This document shows, piece by piece, positions 22,757-31,198 of a stretch of 44,273 nucleotides of DNA. The position numbers were made by a program, and so were the translations under genes. A model generated the notes under the pieces. That model made no database searches and was not told where the DNA came from. It saw only the letters and a program-made list of their open reading frames with translations. The DNA lies in contig JAFGJG010000123.1 in assembly GCA_016929195.1 (NCBI GenBank), forward strand, positions 1 to 44,273, in the 5' to 3' direction. The first letter of the stretch is position 1. Each line of letters opens with the position of its first letter. Origin of the DNA: Thermoleophilaceae bacterium. GTDB taxonomy: Bacteria; Actinomycetota; Thermoleophilia; Solirubrobacterales; Thermoleophilaceae.

Positions 22757-23767
22757 ATGGCCCAGTCAAATCGCAAGTTCCTGCTGCGCGAACGCCCCAA
22801 GACGCGCTGTGTGCCCGAGACGTTCGAGCTCGTGGAGGAGGCGGTCCCGGATGTGGGCGACGGCGAGGCGCTCGTCCGGACCGAGTGGATCTCGATCGAT
22901 CCGACGAACCGCGCCTGGATCGGCGCGGAGCCCACATATCTCCCGCCGGTCGGCATCGGCGAGGTGATGCGCGGGATCGGCCTGGGCCGCGTGGTCGAGT
23001 CGAGGCACCCGAGCTACGCCGAGGGCTCGCTCGTGCAGGGCCTGACCGGCTGGCAGGAGTACGCGGTTGCGTCCGACGCCGCGCCGCTGCTCCCGGTCAT
23101 CGAGGTCGCTGGAGTGGATCCGAGCGCGTACCTGGGCGTGCTCGGCATGACCGGCCTGACGGCCTTCATCGGCATCGACGAGATCGGCAAGCCGCAGGAG
23201 GGCGAGACGTTCGTGGTCTCGGCGGCGGCCGGGGCGGTGGGCTCGGTCGCGGGGCAGCTCGCGAAGGCGCGCGGCGCACGCGTGGTCGGGATCGCCGGCG
23301 GGCCCGAGAAGACCGCGCTCCTCACCGACCGGCTCGGCTTCGACGTCGCCGTGGACTACAAGGCCGGCGACTGGCGCGACCAGCTCAAGGCCGCCACTCC
23401 CGAGGGCATCGACGTCGACTTCGAGAACGTGGGCGGCGAGATCATGGACGCCGTCTTCGGGCGGCTGAACCTGCGCGCCCGGGTCGCATTGTGCGGGCTG
23501 CTCTCGAACTACAACGACGCGGAGCCGCCGCCCGGGCCGCGCAACTTCCGGCGGGTGCTCGTGAACCGCGTGCTCGTGAAGGGCTTCATCGTGCTCGACC
23601 ACTTCGCCCGCGCGCCCGAGGCCGCGGCCGAGATCGGCGGGCTGATGTCGGCCGGCAGGCTGCAGCCGCTCGAGACGGTCGTGGAGGGCTTCGAGAAGCT
23701 GCCCGAGGCGATCAACATGCTGTTCGACGGCGCGAACGTCGGCAAGCTCGTCGTCAAGACCGCCTAG
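22757..23767 (+). CDS. MDR-family NADP-dependent oxidoreductase (zinc-independent)
   Basis: A 336-residue enzyme of the leukotriene-B4-dehydrogenase/curcumin-reductase branch. The GroES-like N-domain contains EWISIDPTNRAWIG and LVQGLTGWQEYAV. The Rossmann domain has SAAAGAVGSVAGQLAKARG (the AxxGxxG motif) and LGFDVAVDYKAGDWRDQL. The C-terminal DFENVGGEIMDAVF and RVALCGLLSNYND are typical. No zinc ligands are present. It reduces double bonds of enals or enones using NADPH; the substrate is unknown. Its start is 31 bp from the start of the divergent small secreted gene. Confidence 0.93.
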   Translation: MAQSNRKFLLRERPKTRCVPETFELVEEAVPDVGDGEALVRTEWISIDPTNRAWIGAEPTYLPPVGIGEVMRGIGLGRVVESRHPSYAEGSLVQGLTGWQEYAVASDAAPLLPVIEVAGVDPSAYLGVLGMTGLTAFIGIDEIGKPQEGETFVVSAAAGAVGSVAGQLAKARGARVVGIAGGPEKTALLTDRLGFDVAVDYKAGDWRDQLKAATPEGIDVDFENVGGEIMDAVFGRLNLRARVALCGLLSNYNDAEPPPGPRNFRRVLVNRVLVKGFIVLDHFARAPEAAAEIGGLMSAGRLQPLETVVEGFEKLPEAINMLFDGANVGKLVVKTA

Positions 23768-24657
23768 CCGCCCGGACAGGCGCTCGCGCGCCCCGAGCCG
23801 GCCACGAAGCACGCGTCCACGCGCGCGGGCGCGTGCCCGCGCCTGATCCGGAAGCGCGTGTACTTGCCGACGGTCCCCGGCCTGGCCGCGAATACCTCGA
23901 TCACGGTGCCCGCGCGCAGCCGGCGCTGCAGGCGGCGGAAGCGGACGCCGCCGTCGCTCGAGATCAACGAGCGGCGCTTCCAGGGGCAGCCGCGTCCGCG
24001 GCAGCGCACGGTCACGCGCACGCCGGGAGCGGCGCGCACCCCGAGCAGCTTCACGCGCGCGCCCGCGGGCGTGGTCACCACCCGCAGGCGGACCAGGGGG
24101 AACGGCCGCAGCAGGTCTGCGGCGATCAGGACCGGCCGGTAGACGGACGCCGCGGCACCGTCGCGGTCGACCACCCGCAGCCCGATCCGGTGGAGGCCGG
24201 GGGCGAGGGCGACCGTGGCACCGATGCCGTTGCCGTCGTCGAACGCTCCGTCGCCGTCGAGATCCCAGGCGTACGCGACGATCGGCCCGTCGAGGTCCAC
24301 GGACGTCGACGTGACCGTGACGGTGCCGCCCCCGGAGAAGGAGAAGTCGGCGCGCGGCGGGCGGTTGCGGACGAGCACGGTCTGCCTCTGCAAGGCGGCA
24401 TCGCCGTTGACGCACAGCGCGACCGAGTAGACGCCCGCCGTCGCGAACGTGCGTGTGGCCACGGGACCGGTGGCGTCGTCGCACCCGGCGTCGCCGTCGA
24501 GGTCCCAGGCGAGGCTCGTGACCGTCCCCGTGGAGGTGGATGCGAAGGTCACGACCTGCGCGCTCAGCGGCGCGGGCGGCGAGTACGTGAACGAGGCCAC
24601 GGGCGCCTGCGCCCAGGCCGGCGATGCCGGCAACGCGAGCACCAAGGGGATCAGCAT
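23764..24657 (-). CDS. secreted PKD-domain protein
   Basis: A 297-residue exported protein with a short signal (residues 1-16, ending PAWA). Two PKD-type beta-sandwich repeats follow, with the diagnostic AWDLDGDAGCDD (about 50-61) and YAWDLDGDGAFDDGN (about 128-142). These are DxDGD metal-binding-like turns. The C-terminal half (about 190-297) is basic and contains VTVRCRGRGCPWKRR and KYTRFRIRRG, modules typical of actinobacterial exported proteins with an RxRxGxCPxxR pattern. It probably acts at the cell surface. No enzyme domain is visible. Its stop overlaps the oxidoreductase gene of the opposite strand. Confidence 0.82.
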   Translation of the reverse strand: MLIPLVLALPASPAWAQAPVASFTYSPPAPLSAQVVTFASTSTGTVTSLAWDLDGDAGCDDATGPVATRTFATAGVYSVALCVNGDAALQRQTVLVRNRPPRADFSFSGGGTVTVTSTSVDLDGPIVAYAWDLDGDGAFDDGNGIGATVALAPGLHRIGLRVVDRDGAAASVYRPVLIAADLLRPFPLVRLRVVTTPAGARVKLLGVRAAPGVRVTVRCRGRGCPWKRRSLISSDGGVRFRRLQRRLRAGTVIEVFAARPGTVGKYTRFRIRRGHAPARVDACFVAGSGRASACPGG

Positions 24658-24672
24658 CCTGCCGATAGCCGT

Positions 24673-24698
24673 GCCCGCGAAGCTACTCCCTCGCGGGC
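24673..24698 (-). terminator. hairpin upstream of PKD-protein gene
   Basis: Perfect 8-bp arms GCCCGCGA (24673-24680) and TCGCGGGC (24691-24698) around a 10-nt loop, 16 bp upstream of the PKD gene's start. It could be a 5'-UTR structure or part of the terminator region after the HAD gene. Role uncertain. Confidence 0.35.
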
Positions 24699-24722
24699 CG
24701 TCGCGCTAGTCGCGCGGCATCC

Positions 24723-24775
24723 CGAGCGTGGTCGACGCAAGCGTCGGTATGCGACGGAAGGGTCGACCACACTCG
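24723..24775 (-). terminator. two-tier hairpin (14-bp outer, 5-bp inner stem) after HAD gene
   Basis: The outer arms CGAGCGTGGTCGAC (24723-24736) and GTCGACCACACTCG (24762-24775) pair at 13 of 14 positions. Inside, a symmetric 5x5 purine-rich internal loop (GCAAG/GAAGG) leads to a perfect 5-bp stem CGTCG/CGACG with a GTATG loop. It lies 23 bp past the HAD gene stop on the same strand. It may be a terminator, but the ordered internal loop and length are unusual, so a small RNA or repeat element is possible. Confidence 0.55.
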
Positions 24776-24798
24776 TGGCGGAGCGCGGCGCCGTCGGG

Positions 24799-25578
24799 CT
24801 AGTCGACCCAGTCGACCAGCTCGGCGACCGACCCCGCGATGTGCGCGGGCCGGAACGGGAAGCGCTCCGCCTCCGGCTGCGTCGTGACCCCGGTCAGCAC
24901 CAGGACGGTCTCCAGCCCTGCCTCGATGCCGGCCACGACGTCCGTGTCCATCCGGTCGCCGATCATCACCGTCGTCTCGGAGTGCGCGTCGATCGCGTTG
25001 AGCGCCGAGCGCATCATCAGCGGGTTCGGCTTGCCGACGAAGTAGGGGTCCACGCCCGTCGCGCGCGAGATGAGCGCCGCCACCGACCCGGTCGCGGGCA
25101 GCGGGCCCTGGTTCGAGGGGCCGGTCGGGTCGGGGTTCGTGGCGATGAAGCGCGCGCCGGCCGCCACCAGCCGGATCGCGTGTGTGATGCGCTCGAAGCT
25201 GTAGGTGCGGGTCTCGCCGAGCACCACGTAGTCGGGCTCGCGCTCCGTCTGCGTGTAGCCAGCCTCGTGCAGCGCGGTGGTCAGCCCGGTCTCGCCGATG
25301 ACGAAGGCGGAGCCGCCCGGGCGCTGGCCGGCCAGGAACTGGGCCGTGGCGAGCGCCGAGGTCCAGATCGACTCCTCGGGCACCTCGAGGCCGCTCGCCC
25401 GGAGGCGCGCGGAGAGGTCGCGGCGGGTGTAGATCGAGTTGTTCGTGAGGACGAGGAACGGGATCTCGCGCTCGCGCAGGCGCGCGAGGAAGCGGTCGGC
25501 CCCCTCGACGGCGTGCTCCTCCGAGACCAGCACGCCGTCCATGTCCATCAGCCAGCTGCGGATCTCGCGGCGCGTCAC
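24799..25578 (-). CDS. HAD-IIA family phosphatase (NagD-like)
   Basis: A 259-residue haloacid-dehalogenase hydrolase from a GTG at 25578 overlapping the previous stop (GTGA). Motif I DMDGVLV supplies nucleophile D12 and acid D14, motif II is LVLTNNS and motif III is KPNP. Motif IV is [15 protein letters not shown]. The cap with [11 protein letters not shown] is of the NagD/AraL type. It dephosphorylates small phosphate esters; the substrate is unknown. It is the second gene of a unit led by the cyclase. Confidence 0.92.
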   Translation of the reverse strand: MTRREIRSWLMDMDGVLVSEEHAVEGADRFLARLREREIPFLVLTNNSIYTRRDLSARLRASGLEVPEESIWTSALATAQFLAGQRPGGSAFVIGETGLTTALHEAGYTQTEREPDYVVLGETRTYSFERITHAIRLVAAGARFIATNPDPTGPSNQGPLPATGSVAALISRATGVDPYFVGKPNPLMMRSALNAIDAHSETTVMIGDRMDTDVVAGIEAGLETVLVLTGVTTQPEAERFPFRPAHIAGSVAELVDWVD

Positions 25579-26333
25579 GCGCGGGATGGTACGTCCGCGA
25601 CCACGCGCGCCGGGGCGGCGCTTCCGCCGACCAGCCGCAGCGGGAAGCACGAGACCGTGAACCCGTGCGGCGGCAGCGAGCCGAGATTCACGAGCCGCTC
25701 TATCTGCGAGTAGGCCAGGCCGCACTGGTGCGCCTCCCAGAAGACGCCCGGGCGGCCCTCGGCCTTCGCGCGCTCGGCCTGGAGGTGGAGCGGCGCGTCC
25801 CAGCCCCAGGCGTCGATCCCCATCACGCGGACGCCGCGCTCGTACAGCCAGCGCGTGCCGTCCGCCGTCACGCCCGGGCCGCGGGCGATGTAGTCCGGCT
25901 GCCCGTAGAACTCGTCGCGGCCCGTGTGCACGAGGACGATGTCGAGCTGCTCGAGCTGACGCGGGACGCGCTCCTCGAGGTCGGCAGCCGTCAGCGCCTC
26001 GCCGTCCGCGCGGTCGGTGGCGTCGATCACGACGCCGGGGGCGAGGAACCACTCGAGCGGGAGCTCGTCGATCGTCTGCGCCCGCTCGCCGCCGATGGCC
26101 GAGTTGTAGTGCCACGGCGCGTCCACGTGGGTGCTGTTGTGCGTCCCGAAGCGGGTGAAGGTCTCGGTGGCCCAGCCCTCGCCGTCGCGCAGCAGTTCGG
26201 GGCCGACGCCGAACAGCGTCTGGATCGCCGCGGCGCCCGCGGCGTGGTCGTCGTAGCCGATGTCCGTACGGAGCACGTCGGGCAGCTCGGGCGGGTCGGG
26301 CCGGATCGGGGCTGTGAGGTCGACGAGCGGCAT
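25575..26333 (-). CDS. cyclase-family (kynurenine-formamidase-like) hydrolase
   Basis: A 252-residue metal hydrolase. The family zinc motif appears as [14 protein letters not shown], with H65, H69, D71 and H75. [14 protein letters not shown] and GVDAW-like [12 protein letters not shown] add the later conserved blocks, and [18 protein letters not shown] closes the fold. Relatives open formamide, lactone or cyclic amide bonds. It is divergent from the amidohydrolase with only 23 bp between start codons and coupled to the HAD gene. This suggests a small catabolic set. Confidence 0.88.
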   Translation of the reverse strand: MPLVDLTAPIRPDPPELPDVLRTDIGYDDHAAGAAAIQTLFGVGPELLRDGEGWATETFTRFGTHNSTHVDAPWHYNSAIGGERAQTIDELPLEWFLAPGVVIDATDRADGEALTAADLEERVPRQLEQLDIVLVHTGRDEFYGQPDYIARGPGVTADGTRWLYERGVRVMGIDAWGWDAPLHLQAERAKAEGRPGVFWEAHQCGLAYSQIERLVNLGSLPPHGFTVSCFPLRLVGGSAAPARVVADVPSRA

Positions 26334-26356
26334 GGGCGGCGGGATATCGTCGCACC

Positions 26357-27805
26357 GTGAGCGAGCGGCTGCTCCTGCGCGGCGGGTACGTGCTGTCGAT
26401 GGACGACGCCGTCGGCGAGCTGGCGCTGGGCGACGTGCTCGTGGAGGACGGCCTGATCGCGGCCGTCGCGCCCACGCTCGATGCCGGCGGGGCGGAGCGT
26501 CTCGACGTGGCCGGGCACGTCGTGATGCCGGGGTTCGTGGACACGCATCGACACACCTGGCAGGCGCCCTTCCGAGGCGTGTGCGCCGACTGGACGCTCG
26601 AGGACTACTTCCGCGGGATCCGGACCACGATCTCGCCCAACTGCTCCGCCGACGACGTCTATGCCGGGAACCACCTGGGCGCACTCGAGGCGCTCGACGC
26701 CGGCGTCACGACGATCCTCGACTTCTCGCACTGCAACAACACGCCGGAGCACGCCGACGCTGCGCTCCAGGGCCTGCGCGACGCCGGCATCCGGGCGCTG
26801 TTCGCCTACGGGTACTACCCGGCGCCCTCGGCTGAGCCGGGCTTCGCCGACCACGCCGCGCGGCTCGCGGACGCGCGCCGGATCCGCGAGCGCGAGCTGC
26901 CCTCGGACGACGGGCTCGTGACGATGGGACTGGCGCTCACCGAGGTCGGGCTGCTGCCCTTCGAGGACACGATCGCCGAGGTGCGCTCCGCGGGCGAGCT
27001 CGGGGTGCCCACGGTCCTCCACACCGGCTGCAGCTGGGGCTCGCCGATCACGGAGGGGATCCCCGAGCTCGACCACCACGGCCTGCTCGGCGCCGAGCAG
27101 GTGCACGTCCACTGCAACACGCTCGACGACCGCGACTTCCGGCGGCTGGCCGAGAACGGCTGCAAGATCTCGTCGAGTCCGGAGACCGAGCTCCAGATGG
27201 GAATGGGCCACCCCGTCATCCGGCGCGCGCTCGACCACGGGATGCGGCCGAGCCTCTCGTGCGACGTGATGTCCTCGAACTCGGGCGACATGTTCAGCCA
27301 GATGCGGATCGGCCTCCTGTTCGAGCGCGCGATGCGGAACGACACCTTCAACGCGCGGAACGCCATGCCAGACGGGCTCGACCTCACCGTGCGCGACGCG
27401 CTGCGGTGGGGCACGGCGAACGGCGCGCACGCGGCCGGTCTCGAGGACCGGGTCGGCTCGCTGACGCCGGGCAAGCAGGCCGACGTGATCGTGATCGGCG
27501 GCGACCGGCTCAACATGGTCCCGATGGCCGACCCCGTCGGCTGCATCGTTGCCCAGGCGAACGCCTCGAACGTCCGTCACGTGCTCGTGGCCGGCCGCTT
27601 CGCCAAGCGCGACGGCGAGCTCGTGGGCGTGGACGCGCGCCGCGCGGTCCAGCTCGCTCGCGACGCGTCCGAGCGCGTGCTCGGCTTGGTCGGCTCGGAC
27701 GGGGAGCTGCTGCCGCCGGCGCCCGACGGATTCGCCGACATGCTGGGCACGTTCGCCGCACGCAACCTCGCGCGGGCATGGGCCATCGAGCCCGCCGGCA
27801 GCTAG
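26357..27805 (+). CDS. amidohydrolase-superfamily deaminase/hydrolase
   Basis: A 482-residue TIM-barrel enzyme from a GTG at 26357. Metal ligands: DTHRHT (H64, H66), the HTGCSWG histidine (about 223), VHVHCN and the catalytic Asp in [11 protein letters not shown]. [29 protein letters not shown] is the usual C-terminal composite-domain return. It is closest to the TrzN/SsnA/cytosine-deaminase-like group (AtzA-like cluster), which removes amino or halo groups from rings. It is probably cytoplasmic. The P450 gene follows 10 bp after its stop. Confidence 0.9.
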   Translation: MSERLLLRGGYVLSMDDAVGELALGDVLVEDGLIAAVAPTLDAGGAERLDVAGHVVMPGFVDTHRHTWQAPFRGVCADWTLEDYFRGIRTTISPNCSADDVYAGNHLGALEALDAGVTTILDFSHCNNTPEHADAALQGLRDAGIRALFAYGYYPAPSAEPGFADHAARLADARRIRERELPSDDGLVTMGLALTEVGLLPFEDTIAEVRSAGELGVPTVLHTGCSWGSPITEGIPELDHHGLLGAEQVHVHCNTLDDRDFRRLAENGCKISSSPETELQMGMGHPVIRRALDHGMRPSLSCDVMSSNSGDMFSQMRIGLLFERAMRNDTFNARNAMPDGLDLTVRDALRWGTANGAHAAGLEDRVGSLTPGKQADVIVIGGDRLNMVPMADPVGCIVAQANASNVRHVLVAGRFAKRDGELVGVDARRAVQLARDASERVLGLVGSDGELLPPAPDGFADMLGTFAARNLARAWAIEPAGS

Positions 27806-27815
27806 GGTGCCCGCG

Positions 27816-29057
27816 ATGAGGGTCAACCTCAGCTCGCTCGCCTTCTGGGAGCTCCCGGAGGAGGAGCAGGAGCAGGCCTTCGCGCTGCTCCGGCGCGAGG
27901 CGCCGATCGCCGAGATGCCGCCGATCGAGGACGACCTCGCGGCGATCCCGCAGGTGAACCCGACCGGGTACCGCGCGATCGTCCGCTACGACGACATCAA
28001 GCGGATCTCGCGTGACCCGCAGCGCTTCTCCTCCGCGGACGGCGTGGTCCTCGGGGACGTGGCGCCGGAGCTGCTCGAGGCCACGCTGTCCTTCATCGCG
28101 ATGGACGCGCCGCGGCACACGAAGCTGCGCGGACTCGTCTCGTCGGCGTTCACGCCCAGGCAGGTGGCCCGCATCGAGGAGGGCATCCGCCAGGCCGCGA
28201 AGGAGATCGTGGCCGACGCCGCGCCCACCGGCGGCGGCGACTTCGTGACGCTGATCGCCAAGCGCCTGCCGCTTCAGACGATCTCGGACATGATCGGTGT
28301 GCCCGACGCCGACCGTGAGCGCATCGTGGCCGCCGCCGACACGATCGTCTCCGTGGGCGACGAGGAGTTCCTCGGGGGGCGCGAGCCGATGGCGGCGCTG
28401 GGCGAGGCGATCTTCACGCTCTCGCAGTTCGCGTCGGAGATGGCGGCCCACCGCGAGGAGCACCCGAGCGACGACCTGATGACGGCTCTCGTCCAGGCGG
28501 AGATCGACGGCGAGCGGCTCACGCACGCGGAGATCTCGGCGTGGTTCGTCCTCCTCTCGGTGGCCGGGAACGACACGACCCGGCACACCACCTCCCATGC
28601 CATGCGCGCCCTGACGCTCCACCCGGACCAGCGGGAGTACATCCGGGAGGACCCGGACGCGCGGCTGCCGGCGGCCGTGGAGGAGTTCGTCCGCTGGGCC
28701 ACGCCGGTGATGCACTTCCGGCGCACCGTGAGGGAGCCGGTCGAGCTCCACGGCGAGACCCTCCGGCCGGGCGAGAAGGTCGTGATGTTCTACCTCTCGG
28801 GGAACCGCGACGACAGTGCCATCGAGGACCCCTACCGCTTCGACGTCACGCGCGATCCGAACTACCACCTCGGATTCGGCGGGGGCGGTCCCCACTACTG
28901 CCTCGGCGCCTCGCTGGCGCGGACGCAGCTGCGCTCGGTCTTCGGGGAGATCCTGGCTCAGATCCCCGACATCGAGGTGGGCGAGCCCAACCCGCTGCTG
29001 GGGTCGTTCATCCGCGGCGTGAAGCGGATGGACTGCAGCTGGCGCCCCCGACACTGA
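27816..29057 (+). CDS. cytochrome P450 (CYP124/125-like)
   Basis: A 413-residue soluble bacterial P450. The I-helix oxygen motif AGNDTTR, the ExxR helix EEFVRW and the heme-ligand segment GFGGGGPHYCLGASLAR (Cys362) are all intact. The N-terminus (FWELPEEEQEQAFALLRREAP) resembles the CYP124/125 group of Mycobacteria, which hydroxylate methyl-branched lipids and sterols. Substrate identity is inferred from similarity of pattern only. It probably forms an operon with the amidohydrolase. Ferredoxin and reductase partners are not in the window. Confidence 0.94.
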   Translation: MRVNLSSLAFWELPEEEQEQAFALLRREAPIAEMPPIEDDLAAIPQVNPTGYRAIVRYDDIKRISRDPQRFSSADGVVLGDVAPELLEATLSFIAMDAPRHTKLRGLVSSAFTPRQVARIEEGIRQAAKEIVADAAPTGGGDFVTLIAKRLPLQTISDMIGVPDADRERIVAAADTIVSVGDEEFLGGREPMAALGEAIFTLSQFASEMAAHREEHPSDDLMTALVQAEIDGERLTHAEISAWFVLLSVAGNDTTRHTTSHAMRALTLHPDQREYIREDPDARLPAAVEEFVRWATPVMHFRRTVREPVELHGETLRPGEKVVMFYLSGNRDDSAIEDPYRFDVTRDPNYHLGFGGGGPHYCLGASLARTQLRSVFGEILAQIPDIEVGEPNPLLGSFIRGVKRMDCSWRPRH

Positions 29058-29077
29058 CCGGGGATACTCGGCGGGCG

Positions 29078-29400
29078 ATGTCGCGGGAGAACGTGGAGGT
29101 GATACGCCGAGGGGTCGAGGCGTGGAATCAGCAGGACGCCGACCTCTGGCTCAGCCATGCCGCGCCCGAGATCGAATGGATGCCGGCTGGTCCCGCGACT
29201 GTGGAGCGCGCCGTCTATCGAGGCTACGAGGAGGTGGCGTCCGGGTTTGCCGCGGTTTGGGAGACCTGGGAGGGTTTCGCTTCCAGGAGTCCGAGGTCCG
29301 CGACCTCGGGGACTCGGTGCTCTGGCTCGGGCGCGTGAAGATGAAGGGCGGCGCCAGCCACGTCGAGCTGGACCAGGAGTTCGCCTTTCACGCCGGAGGC
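29078..29400 (+). pseudogene. frameshifted and truncated SnoaL-like gene
   Basis: Residues MSRENVEVIRRGVEAWNQQD (from ATG 29078) to FAAVWETWEG match the start of SnoaL/NTF2-like proteins. From about 29270 the continuation FRFQESEVRDLGDSVLWLG appears in the -1 frame, requiring one lost base in or near GGGTTTCGC (29273-29281). The second frame gives VELDQEFAFHAGG but has no proper end: it runs into the VOC gene of the other strand at 29401. So the gene has a frameshift and lacks its 3' end. A sequencing error could explain the frameshift but not the missing end. Confidence 0.7.
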
Positions 29401-29841
29401 TTAGCTGAGCTTCTCGGCCAGCCCGATGATGAAGCCTTCGGGGCCACGCACGAAGCAGAGCCGGTAGATGTCCTCGTACTGCGCGATCTCGCCGACGAGC
29501 TCGGCACCGTGGCTGCGCAGGCGTGCGACGACGTCGTCGATGTCGTCGACGGCGAACATGATGCGGCGTATGCCCAGCGCGTTCGCCGGCGCGCTCTCCG
29601 GCTCGGCTCTGACAGCCGGCGGGGTGTGGAACCTCGAGAGCTCAACGCGGCCGTGGCCGTCCGGGGTCCGCATCATGGCGATGTCGGCACGGACGTCCTC
29701 GAGCCCGACGACGCGGCCCACCGAATCGCCCTCGACCTGCGTCTCGCCTTCCAGCTCCATGCCGAGCTCGGCGAAGAACGCTTTGGCGGCCTCGAGGTCG
29801 TCGACGACGATGAGCACGTTGTCCATCCGCTGAAGCGTCAT
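29401..29841 (-). CDS. VOC (glyoxalase/dioxygenase-fold) family protein
   Basis: A 146-residue protein with two beta-alpha-beta-beta-beta modules. The first (RMDNVLIVVDDLEAAKAFF to MMRTPDGHG) and the second (IRRIMFAVDDIDDVVARL to CFVRGPEGFIIGLAEKL) are the usual VOC pattern. Possible metal-binding positions are H63 of DGHG and E in the C-terminal strand, but they cannot be fixed from the sequence. The ATG at 29841 has a GGGGAT leader. Function unknown. Confidence 0.88.
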   Translation of the reverse strand: MTLQRMDNVLIVVDDLEAAKAFFAELGMELEGETQVEGDSVGRVVGLEDVRADIAMMRTPDGHGRVELSRFHTPPAVRAEPESAPANALGIRRIMFAVDDIDDVVARLRSHGAELVGEIAQYEDIYRLCFVRGPEGFIIGLAEKLS

Positions 29842-29896
29842 ATCCCCGCAGCATAGGGTCGGATGTTCGCTGCCTGAAGGCGGCCCGACGGCAGCT

Positions 29897-30103
29897 TCAC
29901 GCCGCGCGGCGCGTGGGCGCCTGCGCCCGCCGTGGCAGCCGCATCAGCGCAGCCGTCGCGGGCGCCGCCTCGCTCACCGAGAGCACCTGCAGGGTGCAGC
30001 CGCAGCCTTCGCAGACGAGCAGCTCGACGTCGGCGAGCTCGCCCCAGGCCTCCACCTCGACGGCGCAGTCCTCGTCCGAGCAGATGAGCGTCACGTGGAA
30101 CAT
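29897..30103 (-). CDS. small zinc-ribbon-like hypothetical protein
   Basis: A 68-residue protein starting MFHVTLICSDEDCAVEV. Cysteines at 9, 13, 31, 34 and 36 (CSDEDC then CEGCGC) are arranged like a short zinc ribbon. The C-terminus is basic and Ala-rich (RLPRRAQAPTRRAA). It probably folds around one metal. I do not recognise a named family. It lies near a DUF6812-like gene in the same orientation, 41 bp downstream of that gene. Confidence 0.62.
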   Translation of the reverse strand: MFHVTLICSDEDCAVEVEAWGELADVELLVCEGCGCTLQVLSVSEAAPATAALMRLPRRAQAPTRRAA

Positions 30104-30144
30104 CGGCCCACCAGGCTGGGAGGCCCAGCGGACGGAATGCAGGA

Positions 30145-30396
30145 TCAGGTGCTGTCGGCGGCCGGCACGATCAGCCGGATCTGGTTTCGGGCCAGCATGA
30201 GCACCGGCGCCGTCCAGTCGCGCCCGGAGCCGTCAAGCGCGCGCAGCTCGGCGTCCACGATCGTGAAGAAGTCGTGGTCGCGGCGGTTGACGTAGTCCGA
30301 GAGCCGGCTGCGGTAGCCCTCCCGGGGCAGGGTGAGCATCCCCTCCACGCGGTAGCGGTCCGTTTCGACCACCACCCTCTCCTGCCGCATGTCCAT
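30145..30396 (-). CDS. DUF6812-like small protein
   Basis: An 83-residue protein of the VETDRYRVEGMLTLP-YRSRLSDYVN type. The core carries DFFTIVDAELRAL and ends in a strand LMLARNQIRLIVPA. This pattern fits DUF6812, a small beta-rich family of unknown role found in actinobacteria and other phyla. It is divergent from the FadR-like gene across 60 bp. No catalytic motif is apparent. Confidence 0.68.
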   Translation of the reverse strand: MDMRQERVVVETDRYRVEGMLTLPREGYRSRLSDYVNRRDHDFFTIVDAELRALDGSGRDWTAPVLMLARNQIRLIVPAADST

Positions 30397-30456
30397 CGGC
30401 GGGAATCTACCCGTCGCCCCTCACGGCAAAGGCGCATGCTGTGTACCTTTGGGTGC

Positions 30457-31188
30457 GTGGAAAGGGGCGCGGCCACCGTTGACAGCCCGGCGGCAGAGGC
30501 CGTCTTCGACCCCGTGCAGCCGCCCAGCACCTTCGAGCAGACGGTCGGCCGGCTCGGCACGGCGATCCGCCTCGGCCTCCTGCCCGCGAACAGCCAGCTC
30601 CCCCCGGAGCGCGAGCTCGCCGCCCGGCTCCGGATCTCCCGCTCCACGCTCCGCCAGGCGCTGACCGCGCTCGTGCAGAGCGGCCACCTCGTGGCGCTGC
30701 GCGGCCGGACCGGCGGGACGTTCGTCGCCGACGCGCCGCCGCTCGCGGAGAGCGGGGTCGGCGATGCGCTCGACGACGCCACGCGCTCGGTGCTCGACCT
30801 GCGGGTGGCGATCGAGGCGGGTGCCACGGTGCTGGCCGTGGAGCGCGCGGACGAGGACGATCTGGCGCGGCTGGAGGAGTGCGCCAACCGCATGGCCGAG
30901 CGCCCGCCCTGGGAGGAATACAGGCGGGCCGACGTGCGCTTTCACATCGGCGTGGCGGAGGCGACGCATTCGGCGCGCCTCGTGACGGAGATGACCGAGG
31001 TCCAGGGCGAGATGAGCGAGCTGATCAGCCGCATCGGGCACCCGGACGAGGTCCTGATGCGGTCGAACGACCAGCACCGCCGTTTGGTCGAGCTGATCCG
31101 CCGGCGGGACGCCGGCCGCGCGGTCCGGCTGATGCGCGAGCACATCGAGGGCACCGAGCACATCCTCATCGGGCTGCTGCGCGGCTGA
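30457..31188 (+). CDS. FadR/GntR-family transcriptional regulator (FCD domain)
   Basis: A 243-residue regulator. The N-terminal GntR HTH is near residues 20-85 (STFEQTVGRLGTAIRLG, PPERELAARLRISRSTLRQAL) and its wing is in RGRTGGTFVAD. The C-terminal all-helical FCD effector domain has VLDLRVAIEAGA and histidines in DVRFHIGVAEATHS that commonly bind metal and a carboxylate ligand. I use the GTG at 30457; an ATG at 30436 is possible but has a poorer fit. Such regulators often control nearby amine/acid catabolism. Its target here may be the gamma-glutamylation cluster 8 kb away, but this is only a guess. Confidence 0.88.
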   Translation: MERGAATVDSPAAEAVFDPVQPPSTFEQTVGRLGTAIRLGLLPANSQLPPERELAARLRISRSTLRQALTALVQSGHLVALRGRTGGTFVADAPPLAESGVGDALDDATRSVLDLRVAIEAGATVLAVERADEDDLARLEECANRMAERPPWEEYRRADVRFHIGVAEATHSARLVTEMTEVQGEMSELISRIGHPDEVLMRSNDQHRRLVELIRRRDAGRAVRLMREHIEGTEHILIGLLRG

Positions 31189-31198
31189 CGCACTCCCG

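Noticed and set aside
21862-25713. A 1283-codon open frame on the plus strand
   Set aside because: It crosses the cupredoxin, small secreted protein, MDR, PKD and HAD genes. Composition is Arg/Ala-rich and no domain is visible; it is a GC-driven artefact.
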